Below the pieces are notes generated by a model. That model did not search any database. It was not told the origin of the DNA and saw only the letters and a list, made by a program, of their open reading frames with translations. From NCBI GenBank assembly GCA_044464765.1, contig JBIQKZ010000012.1, positions 62,001 to 126,000 of the forward strand: a stretch of 64,000 bases of DNA. The letters are read 5' to 3'. Positions 24,049 through 32,729 of this stretch are shown piece after piece. Position numbers and translations under genes: made by a program. Each line of letters begins with the position of its first letter. Positions within the stretch are counted from its first letter, which is position 1. This DNA comes from JBIQKZ01 sp044464765. Its GTDB lineage: Bacteria > Pseudomonadota > Gammaproteobacteria > Burkholderiales > Burkholderiaceae_B.

Positions 24049-25164
24049 ATGTCACTATTCAAACGTTCTGTAGTTGCCGAAATTCTCAGTCACGCAGGGG
24101 TGGTTTTTTCCACCTTGCTGGTGGTGTGGCTCAGCGTATTGCTGGTGCGGCTGCTGGGTGAAGCGGCGAATGGAACCATTGGCGCCGACGTTGTATTGGG
24201 GCTTGCGACATTTTCAAGTATTACGGCTTTGCCGATTATTTTGTCTGTGTCTCTTTTTATTGCCGTGCTGACCACGATTACGCGTAATTTTCGCGAGTCT
24301 GAAATGGTGGTGTGGTTTGCCAGCGGCCTGTCGCTTAAGGACTGGGTGGGTCCCATACTGCGTTGCGCCATCCCGGTGGCCTTGATCATCGCTTTTCTGA
24401 CGCTAATAGCCTCGCCTTGGGCGTATCGCCAGATCGAGGAATACCGACAGCGCTTTGAGCAGCGCTCCGACCTGTCCAAGGTGTCGGTGGGTCAGTTCAT
24501 CGAGACCCAGGATGGCGCGCGGGTTTTCTTCGCCGAGGAGCCTCTAAGGCCGGGGGACGAGCTGGGCCGCGTTGTCGCACGGGTGATCGACCCTGACTGG
24601 CTAAGCGTGATCACGGCGCAAAGCGCGCATGTGCAAACCGAGGCCAACGGCGATCGGTTCCTGGTGCTGGCCGATGGCCATCGCTACGACCTGAAGCCCG
24701 GCGGCACCGAGTTTCGCTTGTTTGATTTTGATAACTACGGTTTCCGGCTGGAGAGCAGCTCGGATGCTTCCGCGCAGTCGGTGCGCGAATTGGTGGAGCG
24801 GCAGATCAAGGCCCGGCCCACCCTGCAGTTGTTGAACGACGACACCGACAACGCACGCTCCCAGATCATGTGGCGGCTTGCCTTGCCGCTGGCTGCGCTG
24901 AACCTGGCGTTGCTTGCCATTCCGCTGGGGGCCGTCAACCCCAGGCTGGGCCGTTCGGGCGATTTGCTGATCGCCGGCCTTATCGGTTTGCTGTATATGA
25001 ACCTTATCAATCTGTCGCGCGGCTGGATCGGCAATGGCAAGCTGGATTTCGGCGTGGGCGTATGGCTGGTCCACGCGGTTTTCCTAGCGTTAATGGCCTA
25101 TATGATGTGGCGTAAATTGCGCGTCAAGGCGCCCCGCAATTCGACCCCCGCGCCCACGGCCTGA
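24049..25164 (+). CDS. lptF: LPS export ABC transporter permease LptF
   Basis: LptF is one of two permease subunits of the LptB2FG complex that extracts lipopolysaccharide from the inner membrane. The 371-residue protein has three N-terminal transmembrane helices, a periplasmic beta-jellyroll domain (about 140-270) and three C-terminal helices, with the family features ESEMVVWFASGLSLKDWV (the coupling region) and IPLGAVNPRLGRSG. It is divergent from pepA as in many proteobacteria, but lptG does not follow; a CysB-type gene does. Confidence 0.93.
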   Translation: MSLFKRSVVAEILSHAGVVFSTLLVVWLSVLLVRLLGEAANGTIGADVVLGLATFSSITALPIILSVSLFIAVLTTITRNFRESEMVVWFASGLSLKDWVGPILRCAIPVALIIAFLTLIASPWAYRQIEEYRQRFEQRSDLSKVSVGQFIETQDGARVFFAEEPLRPGDELGRVVARVIDPDWLSVITAQSAHVQTEANGDRFLVLADGHRYDLKPGGTEFRLFDFDNYGFRLESSSDASAQSVRELVERQIKARPTLQLLNDDTDNARSQIMWRLALPLAALNLALLAIPLGAVNPRLGRSGDLLIAGLIGLLYMNLINLSRGWIGNGKLDFGVGVWLVHAVFLALMAYMMWRKLRVKAPRNSTPAPTA

Positions 25165-25190
25165 TGCGGTTCGCGGAACACTGGCCTATG

Positions 25191-25246
25191 GTATATAAAT
25201 ATAATTTTAAGTAATATAATATAGGTTCTATATAACTTATAATAAG
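25191..25246 (+). promoter_or_regulatory. AT-rich promoter/operator island before cysB
   Basis: Only seven of these 56 bases are G or C, in sharp contrast to the GC-rich neighbours. It contains several overlapping TATAAT-like hexamers and TTAT/ATAA half-sites, and ends 19 bp before the regulator's ATG with a GGGGG ribosome binding site after it. CysB-family regulators bind AT-rich sites and often control their own gene, so this is a candidate promoter plus operator. Confidence 0.55.
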
Positions 25247-25265
25247 TCGATCCAGGGGGCTTATT

Positions 25266-26231
25266 ATGAATTTGCAGCAATTCCGTTTCGTGCGCGAAAC
25301 GATTCGTCGAAACTTCAATCTTACCGAGGCTGCGCGTGCATTATTCACATCGCAGCCCGGCGTCTCCAAGTCGATCATCGAGTTCGAAGACGAGCTTGGC
25401 GTCAAGATCTTCGAACGGCATGGCAAGCGTATCAAGGGGCTGACCAAGCCGGGCGTGGTGGTTGCCCAAGTGATCGATCGCATCATGCTTGAAGTGGATA
25501 ACCTTAAGAAGGTCAGCGACGAGTTCGCGCGCAGGGACGAAGGCGGGCTTGTGATAGGGTGCACCCACGCCCAGGCTCGTTATATTTTACCCAGGGTGAT
25601 TCCCGCCTTTCGTGAGCGTTTTCCGAGGGTCAGGGTATCGTTGGCCGAGGGCAATCCACCCAGTCTGGCGCAAATGGTGCTGCACGAGCAGGCCGATGTC
25701 GCCATTGCGACTGAAACGCTGGTCACCACCCCCGGGCTGGCGGCGCTGCCTGTGTATTCGTGGGAGCACGTCGTGGTGGTGAAACCCGACCATCCTCTTG
25801 CCGACCTGACCTCCAGTCAGGCGCGCAATCTTACGCTGGAGCAACTGGTTCAGTACCCCATCGTGACGTACGACCGTCAGTTCTCGGGGCGCCGAACGAT
25901 TGACGAGGTTTTTGCCGAAAATTCCATGACACCGGACATCGTTCTGGAGGCCATCGACGCGGATATTATCAAGACTTACGTGGAGGTTGGCCTGGGGGTT
26001 GGGATTATCGCGGGCATGGCGTTCGATCCTCGGCGTGATCGAGGGTTTGTGGGCTTGCCCGTGGGGCATTTGTTCGGCACTCATACAACGCGGGTGGCGG
26101 TAAAGTCGGGCGTGTTCCTGCGCGATTATGTGTATGTGCTGTTGGAAATGCTGGCGCCTGAGCTTACCCGCGAAGTGGTTCAGGAAGCTCTGGACAATAC
26201 GCCTGTCGCGCCCAAGGCGCTGGCGGCTTGA
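25266..26231 (+). CDS. cysB: CysB-type LysR-family transcriptional regulator
   Basis: The 321-residue protein is a CysB/Cbl-type LysR regulator of sulfur assimilation that senses N-acetylserine or sulfate in relatives. It begins MNLQQFRFVRETIRRNFNL with the winged helix-turn-helix TEAARALFTSQPGVSKSI (about 19-36). The effector domain has GCTHAQARYILP (about 98-109) and TYDRQFSGRRTIDEVF, both specific to the CysB branch. Its target genes are not in the window. It stands alone behind the AT-rich island. Confidence 0.9.
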   Translation: MNLQQFRFVRETIRRNFNLTEAARALFTSQPGVSKSIIEFEDELGVKIFERHGKRIKGLTKPGVVVAQVIDRIMLEVDNLKKVSDEFARRDEGGLVIGCTHAQARYILPRVIPAFRERFPRVRVSLAEGNPPSLAQMVLHEQADVAIATETLVTTPGLAALPVYSWEHVVVVKPDHPLADLTSSQARNLTLEQLVQYPIVTYDRQFSGRRTIDEVFAENSMTPDIVLEAIDADIIKTYVEVGLGVGIIAGMAFDPRRDRGFVGLPVGHLFGTHTTRVAVKSGVFLRDYVYVLLEMLAPELTREVVQEALDNTPVAPKALAA

Positions 26232-26274
26232 TTCTCAGTTACAGGGGCTGTTTGGCATAAAAATTCCATTTTCA

Positions 26275-26283
26275 TGCTAATAT
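26275..26283 (+). promoter_or_regulatory. extended -10 promoter for rpsF operon
   Basis: TGCTAATAT is an extended -10 element (TG at 26275-26276, TAATAT at 26278-26283). A TTGGCA at 26252-26257 is nearby, but its 20-bp spacing is long. It leaves a leader of about 108 bp before rpsF, which can fold GGGC/GCCC pairs near 26341-26370 and could carry ribosomal-protein feedback control. Confidence 0.5.
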
Positions 26284-26396
26284 GTATGGTTTCTTGCTCG
26301 ACCGGTGTTTCATTTCTAAATTCGTTTTGAAGTTTCGGCGGGCTGACCCTTTTGGGGCTGCATGGCCCTGAAAGACATCCTAAGGAGTTATTACCC

Positions 26397-26774
26397 ATGC
26401 GTCACTACGAAGTAGTGTTTATTGTGCATCCCGATCAAAGCGAGCAGGTTCCAGCAATGATCGAGCGCTACCAGGCCATCGTTACCGCCGACGGCGGTAA
26501 AATGCATCGTCTGGAAGACTGGGGCCGTCGCCAATTGGCTTACCCCATCCAGAAACTCGTTAAAGCCCACTATGTGTGCATGAATATCGAATGCGGTCAG
26601 GCTGCCCTGGACGAACTCGAGCATTCGTTCCGCTACAACGATGCGATCTTGCGTCACCTGGTCATCAAGACGAAGAAGGCTGACACCAGCGCTTCGGTCA
26701 TGATGAAATCCGTTGAGCGTGAGGAAGCCCGCAAGAGCACCACGGAAACAACCGCCGACGACTCCGCCGAATAA
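26397..26774 (+). CDS. rpsF: 30S ribosomal protein S6
   Basis: The 125-residue S6 protein binds S18 and 16S rRNA in the small-subunit platform. MRHYEVVFIVHPDQSEQVPA and the DWGRRQLAYPIQK segment (about 42-54) are diagnostic. The acidic C-terminal tail extends beyond the core, as in many proteobacteria where S6 receives glutamate residues. A consensus AAGGAG lies before ATG 26397; the open frame starts earlier at 26352 without support. It leads rpsF-priB-rpsR-rplI. Confidence 0.97.
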   Translation: MRHYEVVFIVHPDQSEQVPAMIERYQAIVTADGGKMHRLEDWGRRQLAYPIQKLVKAHYVCMNIECGQAALDELEHSFRYNDAILRHLVIKTKKADTSASVMMKSVEREEARKSTTETTADDSAE

Positions 26775-26794
26775 GCTCGGGCAACGGTTATAAC

Positions 26795-27112
26795 GTGAAC
26801 CAGGTGTCGCTGACAGCTACGACGATAGAGGTCAAGCCGCTACGGTATACCCCGGCAGGCCTTCCCGCTATCGAGATGCTTCTGGAGCACGAGTCGGAAG
26901 TGACTGAGGCCGGCGTATCGCGCCGCATCAATCTGGTTTTTCCGGCGATAGCCTTGGGCGATACCGCGCTGTTGCTGGCTGATACTCCGTTGGCTTGCGC
27001 CTTGACGATCCAGGGCTTTCTGGCCCCTAGCCGTAAAGGTTCAAGCAAGCTGGTGGTTCATATTCAGCAGGCAAACCGGGTTTTTTCCGGCGGCGACGGA
27101 ATCGTTGTGTAG
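26795..27112 (+). CDS. priB: primosomal replication protein N (PriB)
   Basis: PriB is a dimeric single-stranded DNA-binding OB-fold protein that stabilises PriA on stalled forks for restart. The 105-residue product shows the family pattern LRYTPAGLPAIEMLLEHES (about 17-35) and PLACALTIQGFLAPSRKGSSK. It starts with GTG. Its position between rpsF and rpsR is the classic arrangement in beta- and gammaproteobacteria. Confidence 0.94.
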   Translation: MNQVSLTATTIEVKPLRYTPAGLPAIEMLLEHESEVTEAGVSRRINLVFPAIALGDTALLLADTPLACALTIQGFLAPSRKGSSKLVVHIQQANRVFSGGDGIVV

Positions 27113-27207
27113 CAGTAGTCTGGCACCATTAATCGCGCGAGTTCCAACAACTCGATGCACTTTAAAATACCGTATGGGGTTAAGCCCCAAACATCAAGAG
27201 GCACACC

Positions 27208-27480
27208 ATGGCTTACTTTAAAAAAGGCAAAGAAAAACGCAAGTTTACGCAGCAAAATCCGCTGTTCAAGCGCCGCAAGTTTTGCCGCTTCACCGCGGCC
27301 GGTGTTGAGCAGATCGATTACAAAGATCTGGACACGCTGCGCGACTTCATCCAAGAGAACGGCAAGATCATTCCTGCACGCCTGACCGGCACCAAGGCGC
27401 ACTACCAACGCCAACTGGACACCGCCATCAAGCGTGCGCGCTTTCTGGCGCTGTTGCCTTACACCGATAACCATAACTAA
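27208..27480 (+). CDS. rpsR: 30S ribosomal protein S18
   Basis: The 90-residue S18 pairs with S6 in the 30S platform. KRRKFCRFTAAGVEQIDYKD (about 21-40) and the tail TGTKAHYQRQLDTAIKRARF are family signatures. A ribosome binding site AAGAGG lies upstream. The gap of 95 bp after priB has no clear second gene. Confidence 0.97.
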   Translation: MAYFKKGKEKRKFTQQNPLFKRRKFCRFTAAGVEQIDYKDLDTLRDFIQENGKIIPARLTGTKAHYQRQLDTAIKRARFLALLPYTDNHN

Positions 27481-27495
27481 TCCGGGGCTATTGTC

Positions 27496-27951
27496 ATGCA
27501 AGTCATTTTGCTCGAAAAAGTTGTTAACCTGGGTAATCTTGGCGAAGTCGTTCGTGTGCGCGACGGCTACGCCCGCAACTACCTGATCCCCCAGAAAATC
27601 GCCCGTCGCGCCACCGATGCAGCGCTCAAGGAATTCGAAGAGCGCCGTGCCGAAATCGAAAAGGTCCAGGCTGAAAAGCTGGCTGCCGCGCAAGCTACCG
27701 GCGAGAAGCTGAAAGGCATTACGCTGAAGATCTCCCAAAAGGCGGGGGTCGATGGCCGGTTGTTCGGTTCCGTGACCACGATGGATATCGCCAACGCCCT
27801 GATTGAACAGGGGTTCGAAGGCGTCCAGAAATCACAAATCCGCCTGGCGGATGGTGCGATCAAGGCGGTCGGAGAGTTCCCCGTTCAGGTCGCCCTGCAT
27901 GCCGACGTCGTTGCCGACATTACTTTGCAAGTGCAAGGTGAAATGGCCTAA
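27496..27951 (+). CDS. rplI: 50S ribosomal protein L9
   Basis: The 151-residue L9 is a two-domain protein with a long central helix. The N-terminal domain reads MQVILLEKVVNLGNLGEVV with VRDGYARNYLIPQ (about 21-33), and the C-terminal rRNA-binding domain has DGRLFGSVTTMDIA. It lies 15 bp after rpsR and is closed by a strong terminator. Confidence 0.97.
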   Translation: MQVILLEKVVNLGNLGEVVRVRDGYARNYLIPQKIARRATDAALKEFEERRAEIEKVQAEKLAAAQATGEKLKGITLKISQKAGVDGRLFGSVTTMDIANALIEQGFEGVQKSQIRLADGAIKAVGEFPVQVALHADVVADITLQVQGEMA

Positions 27952-28009
27952 GCGGGCGTTCAAGGCGTGGTACATTGCCCAGTCTGGCACTATGCCAAGC
28001 CGGGCAAGC

Positions 28010-28037
28010 AAAAAAGCCGGCAATCGCCGGCTTTTTT
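28010..28037 (+). terminator. rho-independent terminator after rplI
   Basis: GCCGGC (28016-28021) pairs with GCCGGC (28026-28031) around AATC; the A-run before and six T residues after make it work in either direction. It ends the rpsF operon. Confidence 0.93.
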
Positions 28038-28111
28038 CATGGTCCTGTACAACCGGTGTGCCGTTCTGACACGAACGATCTTGCAGGCCGCTTTCTTTTT
28101 GGGTAGCTATA

Positions 28112-29497
28112 GTGGAAGGCACGAAATTGTCCCCTGATCCGCAACTGGATTATTTGCGCATCCCGCCGCATTCGGTCGAGGCAGAGCAGTCGGTTCTAGG
28201 CGGTTTGCTCCTGGATAACGCTGCATGGGATCGAATTACGGATGTCCTGGGTGAAGAGGATTTCTATCGCTTCGATCATAAAATCATCTGGCAGCACATT
28301 ACACGCCTGATCGGCCTGGCGCGGCCCGCCGACGTGGTGACCGTTTACGAGTCGCTGGCCAGCGCCGGCAAGGCCGAAGAATTGGGCGGGCTGGCCTATT
28401 TGAATGCCCTGGCGCACAACACGCCGTCAGCCGCCAATATCCGCCGCTACGCCGAGATCGTGCGCGAACGCTCTATGCTGCGCAAGCTGGTTTCGGTTGC
28501 CGATGAAATCGCAGCGGCTGCTTTCAACCCCCAGGGCAAAGAGGCGCGCCAACTGCTGGACGAAGCCGAGTCGCGAGTGTTCCAGATCGCCCAGGAGGGG
28601 TCGCGTGGGGTAACGGGGTTCCAGGAAATCCAGCCCTTGCTTAGCGCCGTGGTTGAACGCATCGACGAGCTTTACCACCGGGAGGGCGACTCTGATATTA
28701 CAGGCGTTCCAACCGGCTTTACGGATCTGGATCGCATGACGTCGGGCCTGCAGGCGGGCGACCTGGTCATTGTTGCCGGCCGCCCGTCCATGGGCAAGAC
28801 GTCGTTTTCAATGAATATCGGCGAACACGTCGCCATCGAGCAGGGCTTGCCGGTTGCTGTCTTTTCCATGGAAATGGGGGCGGTGCAGTTGGCCATGCGC
28901 ATGGTGGGCTCTGTGGGCATGCTGGATCAGCATCGCATGCGCACGGGCAAGCTCACCGCCGACGACTGGCCGCGCCTGACACACGCCGTGCAGCAGGTTC
29001 AAGAGGCGCAAATCTACATCGATGAAACTCCCGCCCTGAATTCCATGGAAGTCAGGGCCCGGGCCCGGCGGTTGGCGCGGCAGTGCGGTCAATTGGGCCT
29101 GATCATCATCGACTACATGCAGTTGATGTCGGCCAATTCGTCCGGCGAGAACCGTGCGACTGAAATTTCAGAAATCAGCCGTTCGTTGAAGGGCTTGGCC
29201 AAAGAACTTAATTGCCCGCTGATCGCTTTGTCACAGCTTAATCGAAGCCTGGAGCAACGGCCCAATAAGCGGCCTGTAATGAGCGATTTGCGCGAATCAG
29301 GCGCCATCGAGCAAGATGCTGATCTCATCCTCTTTATCTATCGCGATGAAGTCTATAACCCTGATTCGCCCGACAAAGGCACGGCCGAAATCATTGTCGG
29401 GAAGCAGCGAAATGGTCCAATTGGAAGTGTCCGCCTGACATTCCAGGGGGCCAGCACGCGGTTCCTGAACTTTACCTCGGGCATGGGAACTATGTAG
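28112..29497 (+). CDS. dnaB: replicative DNA helicase
   Basis: DnaB is the hexameric helicase that unwinds DNA at the fork. The 461-residue protein has the N-terminal helical domain with PPHSVEAEQSVLGGLLLDN (about 15-33) and a RecA-like core with Walker A in AGRPSMGKTSFSMN (about 227-240). Walker B is in LIIIDYMQLM (about 330), and the C-terminal motif includes SDLRESGAIEQDAD. The start is GTG at 28112. The last eight bases overlap the end of the convergent pdxA gene. Confidence 0.96.
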   Translation: MEGTKLSPDPQLDYLRIPPHSVEAEQSVLGGLLLDNAAWDRITDVLGEEDFYRFDHKIIWQHITRLIGLARPADVVTVYESLASAGKAEELGGLAYLNALAHNTPSAANIRRYAEIVRERSMLRKLVSVADEIAAAAFNPQGKEARQLLDEAESRVFQIAQEGSRGVTGFQEIQPLLSAVVERIDELYHREGDSDITGVPTGFTDLDRMTSGLQAGDLVIVAGRPSMGKTSFSMNIGEHVAIEQGLPVAVFSMEMGAVQLAMRMVGSVGMLDQHRMRTGKLTADDWPRLTHAVQQVQEAQIYIDETPALNSMEVRARARRLARQCGQLGLIIIDYMQLMSANSSGENRATEISEISRSLKGLAKELNCPLIALSQLNRSLEQRPNKRPVMSDLRESGAIEQDADLILFIYRDEVYNPDSPDKGTAEIIVGKQRNGPIGSVRLTFQGASTRFLNFTSGMGTM

Positions 29498-30509
29498 AGG
29501 GGCGAGCGCTGGTCATGCGCAGCGCCATTTTGTAGGCGGCGCGCAGCGAGGCAGGGTCGGCTAGATTCTTGCCCGCAATGTCGAACGCGGTGCCGTGATC
29601 CACACTGGTGCGAACGAAAGGCAAGCCAACCGTTACGTTCACACCCTCGTCCACTCCCAGGTATTTCACTGGTATCAAGCCCTGGTCGTGGTATTGTGCC
29701 ACGACGATGTCGAATTCGCCCTGCCGCGCACGCATGAAGATGGTGTCGCCCGGCCATGGACCGCTGGCGTCCAGGCCAAGTGCGCGCGCCTGGGCAATGG
29801 CGGGTGCGATGACTTGAATTTCTTCTGCGCCGAATTTTCCGCCTTCGCCTGCGTGCGGATTCAGGCCGGCCACAGCGATACGGGGTTGAGGCACGCCGGC
29901 TTGCACGCAGGCCTGATGCGCCAGGCGAATGGTGGCGAGCTCGGTCTCTGGGGTGATCAGCGACGGCACATCGGCCAGAGCAACGTGAATGGTGGCCAGG
30001 ATGACGCGCAATTGCTCATTGGCAAGCATCATGGCAACGCGCTGCGTGCCGGTGCGTTGCGCCAGGATTTCCGTGTGGCCGGGAAAGTCCAGGCCGGCCG
30101 CATGCATGGCTTGCTTGTTCAAGGGGGCGGTTACAACGGCACGCACTTCCCCCTTCAGGGCGTCGTCGATCGCCTGGCATAGATATTCGTAGGCGCCTCG
30201 GCCGGCAGCAGCGCTAAGCACACCGGGCTCCAGGCCCGCAGGCAAGGCTTGCCAGCGATTCACCACCTGAAGAACCTGCGGGTTGTGGCCGGCCTGGCCT
30301 ATGCCGGCCAGGGTACGGACCTTAACCGCATCGTGCAGTGCCAGGCGCTTGGCGGTGGTCTGGAGAACGCCGGCATCGCCATAGACGATAGTGGGGTGCG
30401 GCAAGCCCTGCGCAAACAGCTTGACGATGATCTCCGGGCCAATGCCGGCGGCGTCGCCCATGGTGATCGCGATGGGCAATGCCGTGCTTGGCAAGGTGTC
30501 GCCGGCCAT
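29490..30509 (-). CDS. pdxA: 4-hydroxythreonine-4-phosphate dehydrogenase
   Basis: PdxA oxidises 4-phospho-hydroxy-L-threonine with NAD in the DXP-dependent route to pyridoxal phosphate. The 339-residue protein begins with PIAITMGDAAGIGPEI and has metal-binding His in PGHTEILAQRTG (about 133-144) and later AQYHDQGLIPVKYLG (about 277-291). It lies 10 bp after the PhoH gene and ends inside dnaB. Its pathway partner pdxJ is not in the window. Confidence 0.95.
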   Translation of the reverse strand: MAGDTLPSTALPIAITMGDAAGIGPEIIVKLFAQGLPHPTIVYGDAGVLQTTAKRLALHDAVKVRTLAGIGQAGHNPQVLQVVNRWQALPAGLEPGVLSAAAGRGAYEYLCQAIDDALKGEVRAVVTAPLNKQAMHAAGLDFPGHTEILAQRTGTQRVAMMLANEQLRVILATIHVALADVPSLITPETELATIRLAHQACVQAGVPQPRIAVAGLNPHAGEGGKFGAEEIQVIAPAIAQARALGLDASGPWPGDTIFMRARQGEFDIVVAQYHDQGLIPVKYLGVDEGVNVTVGLPFVRTSVDHGTAFDIAGKNLADPASLRAAYKMALRMTSARPST

Positions 30510-30519
30510 TCAAGCTGAA

Positions 30520-32196
30520 CTACAGGGCTTCGCTGGCATAGTCGGCCAGCCGCGAGCGTTCGCCGCGTTGCAAGGTGATATGGCCGGCATGCGGCCAGCC
30601 CTTGAAACGATCGACCACATAGGTAAGGCCTGAGCTTCCTTCAGTTAGATAGGGCGTATCGATTTGCGCGATATTGCCCAGGCAGACAATCTTGGTGCCT
30701 GGGCCGGCTCGCGTGACCAGTGTTTTCATTTGCTTGGGCGTCAGGTTCTGCGCTTCGTCGATGATCAGGAATTTATTCAGGAAAGTGCGGCCCCGCATGA
30801 AGTTAAGCGACTTGACCTTGATGCGCGAGCGGATGAGTTCCATGGTGGAGTTCTTGGAGAACTCCGCCGGACTGTTGCCGGACGATGCAAGGTCGGCGTT
30901 CCCGACGCCAAGATGCAGCACTTCCAGGTTGTCTTCCAGGGCGCCCATCCAGGGCAGCATTTTTTCTTCCTCGGTGCCTGGCAGGAAGCCGATGTCGTCG
31001 CCGACAGGAACGGTGGCCCGGGTGATGATGATTTCGTTGTAGCGCTTGGTTTCCAGTGTTTGGGTGAGCGCAGCGGCCAGGGCCAACAGGGTCTTGCCGG
31101 TGCCGGCCTGGCCCAGCAGGGATACAAAGTCGCACTCGGGATTCATGAGCAGATTGAGGGCGAAATTCTGTTCGCGGTTGCGTGCTGTAATGCCCCAGAC
31201 GTTGTTCTTGCCGTGGCTGTAGTCGCGCAAGGTGGCCAGTACCGCGCTGCGCCCACTGACTTCGCGCACTTGCGCGTACAGGGGCAGTTCACCTTCAAAG
31301 TAGACGAATTCGTTGACAATGAAGTCGGAGCACAAGGGGCCCTTGATACGATAATAGGTGGTGCCGCCTTGCTGCCACGACTCAACGTCTTTGCCGTGTT
31401 TCAGCCAGAAGTTCTCGGGCAGCGGCATGACCCCGTCGTACAGAAGGTCGGAGTCGTCGAGCACATGATCGTTGAAATAATCCTCGGCGTGCAGGCCGAG
31501 CGAAACCGCCTTCAGGCGCATATTGATGTCTTTGGACACCAGGATGATCTGTCGCTTGGCATGGATGTCCTGCAAGGCATGAACGATGCCCAGAATCAGG
31601 TTGTCGGCCTTGCCGGCGGGAATTTCAATGGGCAGCTGGGTAGGTAGTTCGGTGGTCTGGAAGTGCAACGAGCCAAGGGCTTCGACATTGCCCAGGGTGT
31701 CCAGCGCCAGGCCTTTGCGGATATCGTTGCTGTTGCCGACCAGCCCGTCGAGGAAGCGGCTGACCTGGCGGGCGTTGCGCGCGACTTCGGACATGCCTTT
31801 CTTCTGATGGTCCAACTCTTCCAGGACGATCATGGGCAAGTAGATGTCGTGCTCTTCAAACTTGAACAGGGAGTTCGAGTCGTGCAGCAGCACGTTCGTG
31901 TCCAGCACGAAAAGCTTGCGCTTGGCTTCCGGCAGACGGGTCTTCTTCTTGTCGGTGCGTGCCGGTGCGGCGGGGCGGGCGGCCTTTACCGGCGCGATGG
32001 TTTTAGCGGCCGTCTTGCGTGCTGGCGCGGGCTTGGGAGCCTGGGCGGCCGGCGCTTCAGTTGCCTTGGACGCTGCTGTTTTCTTTGCAACGTTCTGCGC
32101 TGCGTTCTCGGTGGGTTCTTCGTAGTCCAGGATCAGAACATCGTCGGTGTCGGACAGCGCGGCGCCCATACGGGTTGGCAACTTGGGTAGCGGCAT
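30520..32196 (-). CDS. PIN-PhoH fusion protein (PhoH-like ATPase with N-terminal PIN domain)
   Basis: The 558-residue protein joins a PIN nuclease domain (about 95-235, first motif FVLDTNVLLHD with Asp99) to a PhoH-type ATPase (about 340-555, Walker A GQAGTGKT at 362-369, Walker B FLIIDEAQN near 505). This matches PhoH2-type proteins reported as RNA helicase-ribonucleases. Residues about 35-93 form an unusual Ala/Lys/Pro-rich linker, probably disordered and basic. The ATG at 32196 has AGGAG upstream; the frame is open further but without support. Adjacent genes are bcp and pdxA. Confidence 0.9.
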   Translation of the reverse strand: MPLPKLPTRMGAALSDTDDVLILDYEEPTENAAQNVAKKTAASKATEAPAAQAPKPAPARKTAAKTIAPVKAARPAAPARTDKKKTRLPEAKRKLFVLDTNVLLHDSNSLFKFEEHDIYLPMIVLEELDHQKKGMSEVARNARQVSRFLDGLVGNSNDIRKGLALDTLGNVEALGSLHFQTTELPTQLPIEIPAGKADNLILGIVHALQDIHAKRQIILVSKDINMRLKAVSLGLHAEDYFNDHVLDDSDLLYDGVMPLPENFWLKHGKDVESWQQGGTTYYRIKGPLCSDFIVNEFVYFEGELPLYAQVREVSGRSAVLATLRDYSHGKNNVWGITARNREQNFALNLLMNPECDFVSLLGQAGTGKTLLALAAALTQTLETKRYNEIIITRATVPVGDDIGFLPGTEEEKMLPWMGALEDNLEVLHLGVGNADLASSGNSPAEFSKNSTMELIRSRIKVKSLNFMRGRTFLNKFLIIDEAQNLTPKQMKTLVTRAGPGTKIVCLGNIAQIDTPYLTEGSSGLTYVVDRFKGWPHAGHITLQRGERSRLADYASEAL

Positions 32197-32246
32197 AGTG
32201 CGTGTGCTCCTGAGGTTACAAGGCGAAAGGTGGTGGTTGAAAAGCG

Positions 32247-32729
32247 CTAAGGCCTTCGCTGGTCTACGGCTTCCCGCACGGTCGCCAACACTTCGTCGAC
32301 GTGGCCGGGCACACGCAGCCCCCGCCATTCGTGCGTCAAGACGCCGTCTGGATCGAACAGAAAGGTGCTGCGCTCGATGCCACGTACCTGTTTACCGTAC
32401 ATATTCTTCATTTTCATGACGCCGAACAATGTGCACAGGGTTTCGTCGGGATCCGACACCAGCGGGAAGGGCAAGCATTGCTTGCCGATAAAGTTCTGGT
32501 GCGATTTGAGCGAGTCGCGCGAGACGCCGAGAATCGTGCAGCCCGCTTTCTGGAAATGTGCGAATTGGTCGCGAAAGCCTCGCGCCTGGGTGGTGCAGCC
32601 CGGCGTATTGTCCTTGGGATAAAAGTACACAAGTGTCCAGCGTCCTTGGAAATCGTCGGACGACACGTCGCCCGCCGTGCTGGAAGCGGTGAAAGAGGGG
32701 ATGGCTTGCCCAATGGCGACTTCTGTCAT
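32247..32729 (-). CDS. bcp: thiol peroxidase, Bcp/PrxQ family peroxiredoxin
   Basis: This 160-residue peroxiredoxin reduces hydrogen peroxide and organic peroxides. The peroxidatic Cys45 lies in YPKDNTPGCTTQARGF. The resolving cysteine five residues later in E. coli Bcp is here Arg50; the only other nearby cysteine is Cys64 in KAGCTILGVSRDS. The enzyme may thus work as a 1-Cys type or use Cys64. It overlaps the Mth938-domain gene by four bases and is 50 bp before the PIN-PhoH gene. Confidence 0.92.
   Translation of the reverse strand: MTEVAIGQAIPSFTASSTAGDVSSDDFQGRWTLVYFYPKDNTPGCTTQARGFRDQFAHFQKAGCTILGVSRDSLKSHQNFIGKQCLPFPLVSDPDETLCTLFGVMKMKNMYGKQVRGIERSTFLFDPDGVLTHEWRGLRVPGHVDEVLATVREAVDQRRP

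Noticed and set aside
26290..26396. rpsF leader as the S6:S18 binding RNA motif
   Set aside because: Some complementary GGGC/GCCC segments exist, but I could not place the conserved core of that motif with confidence.
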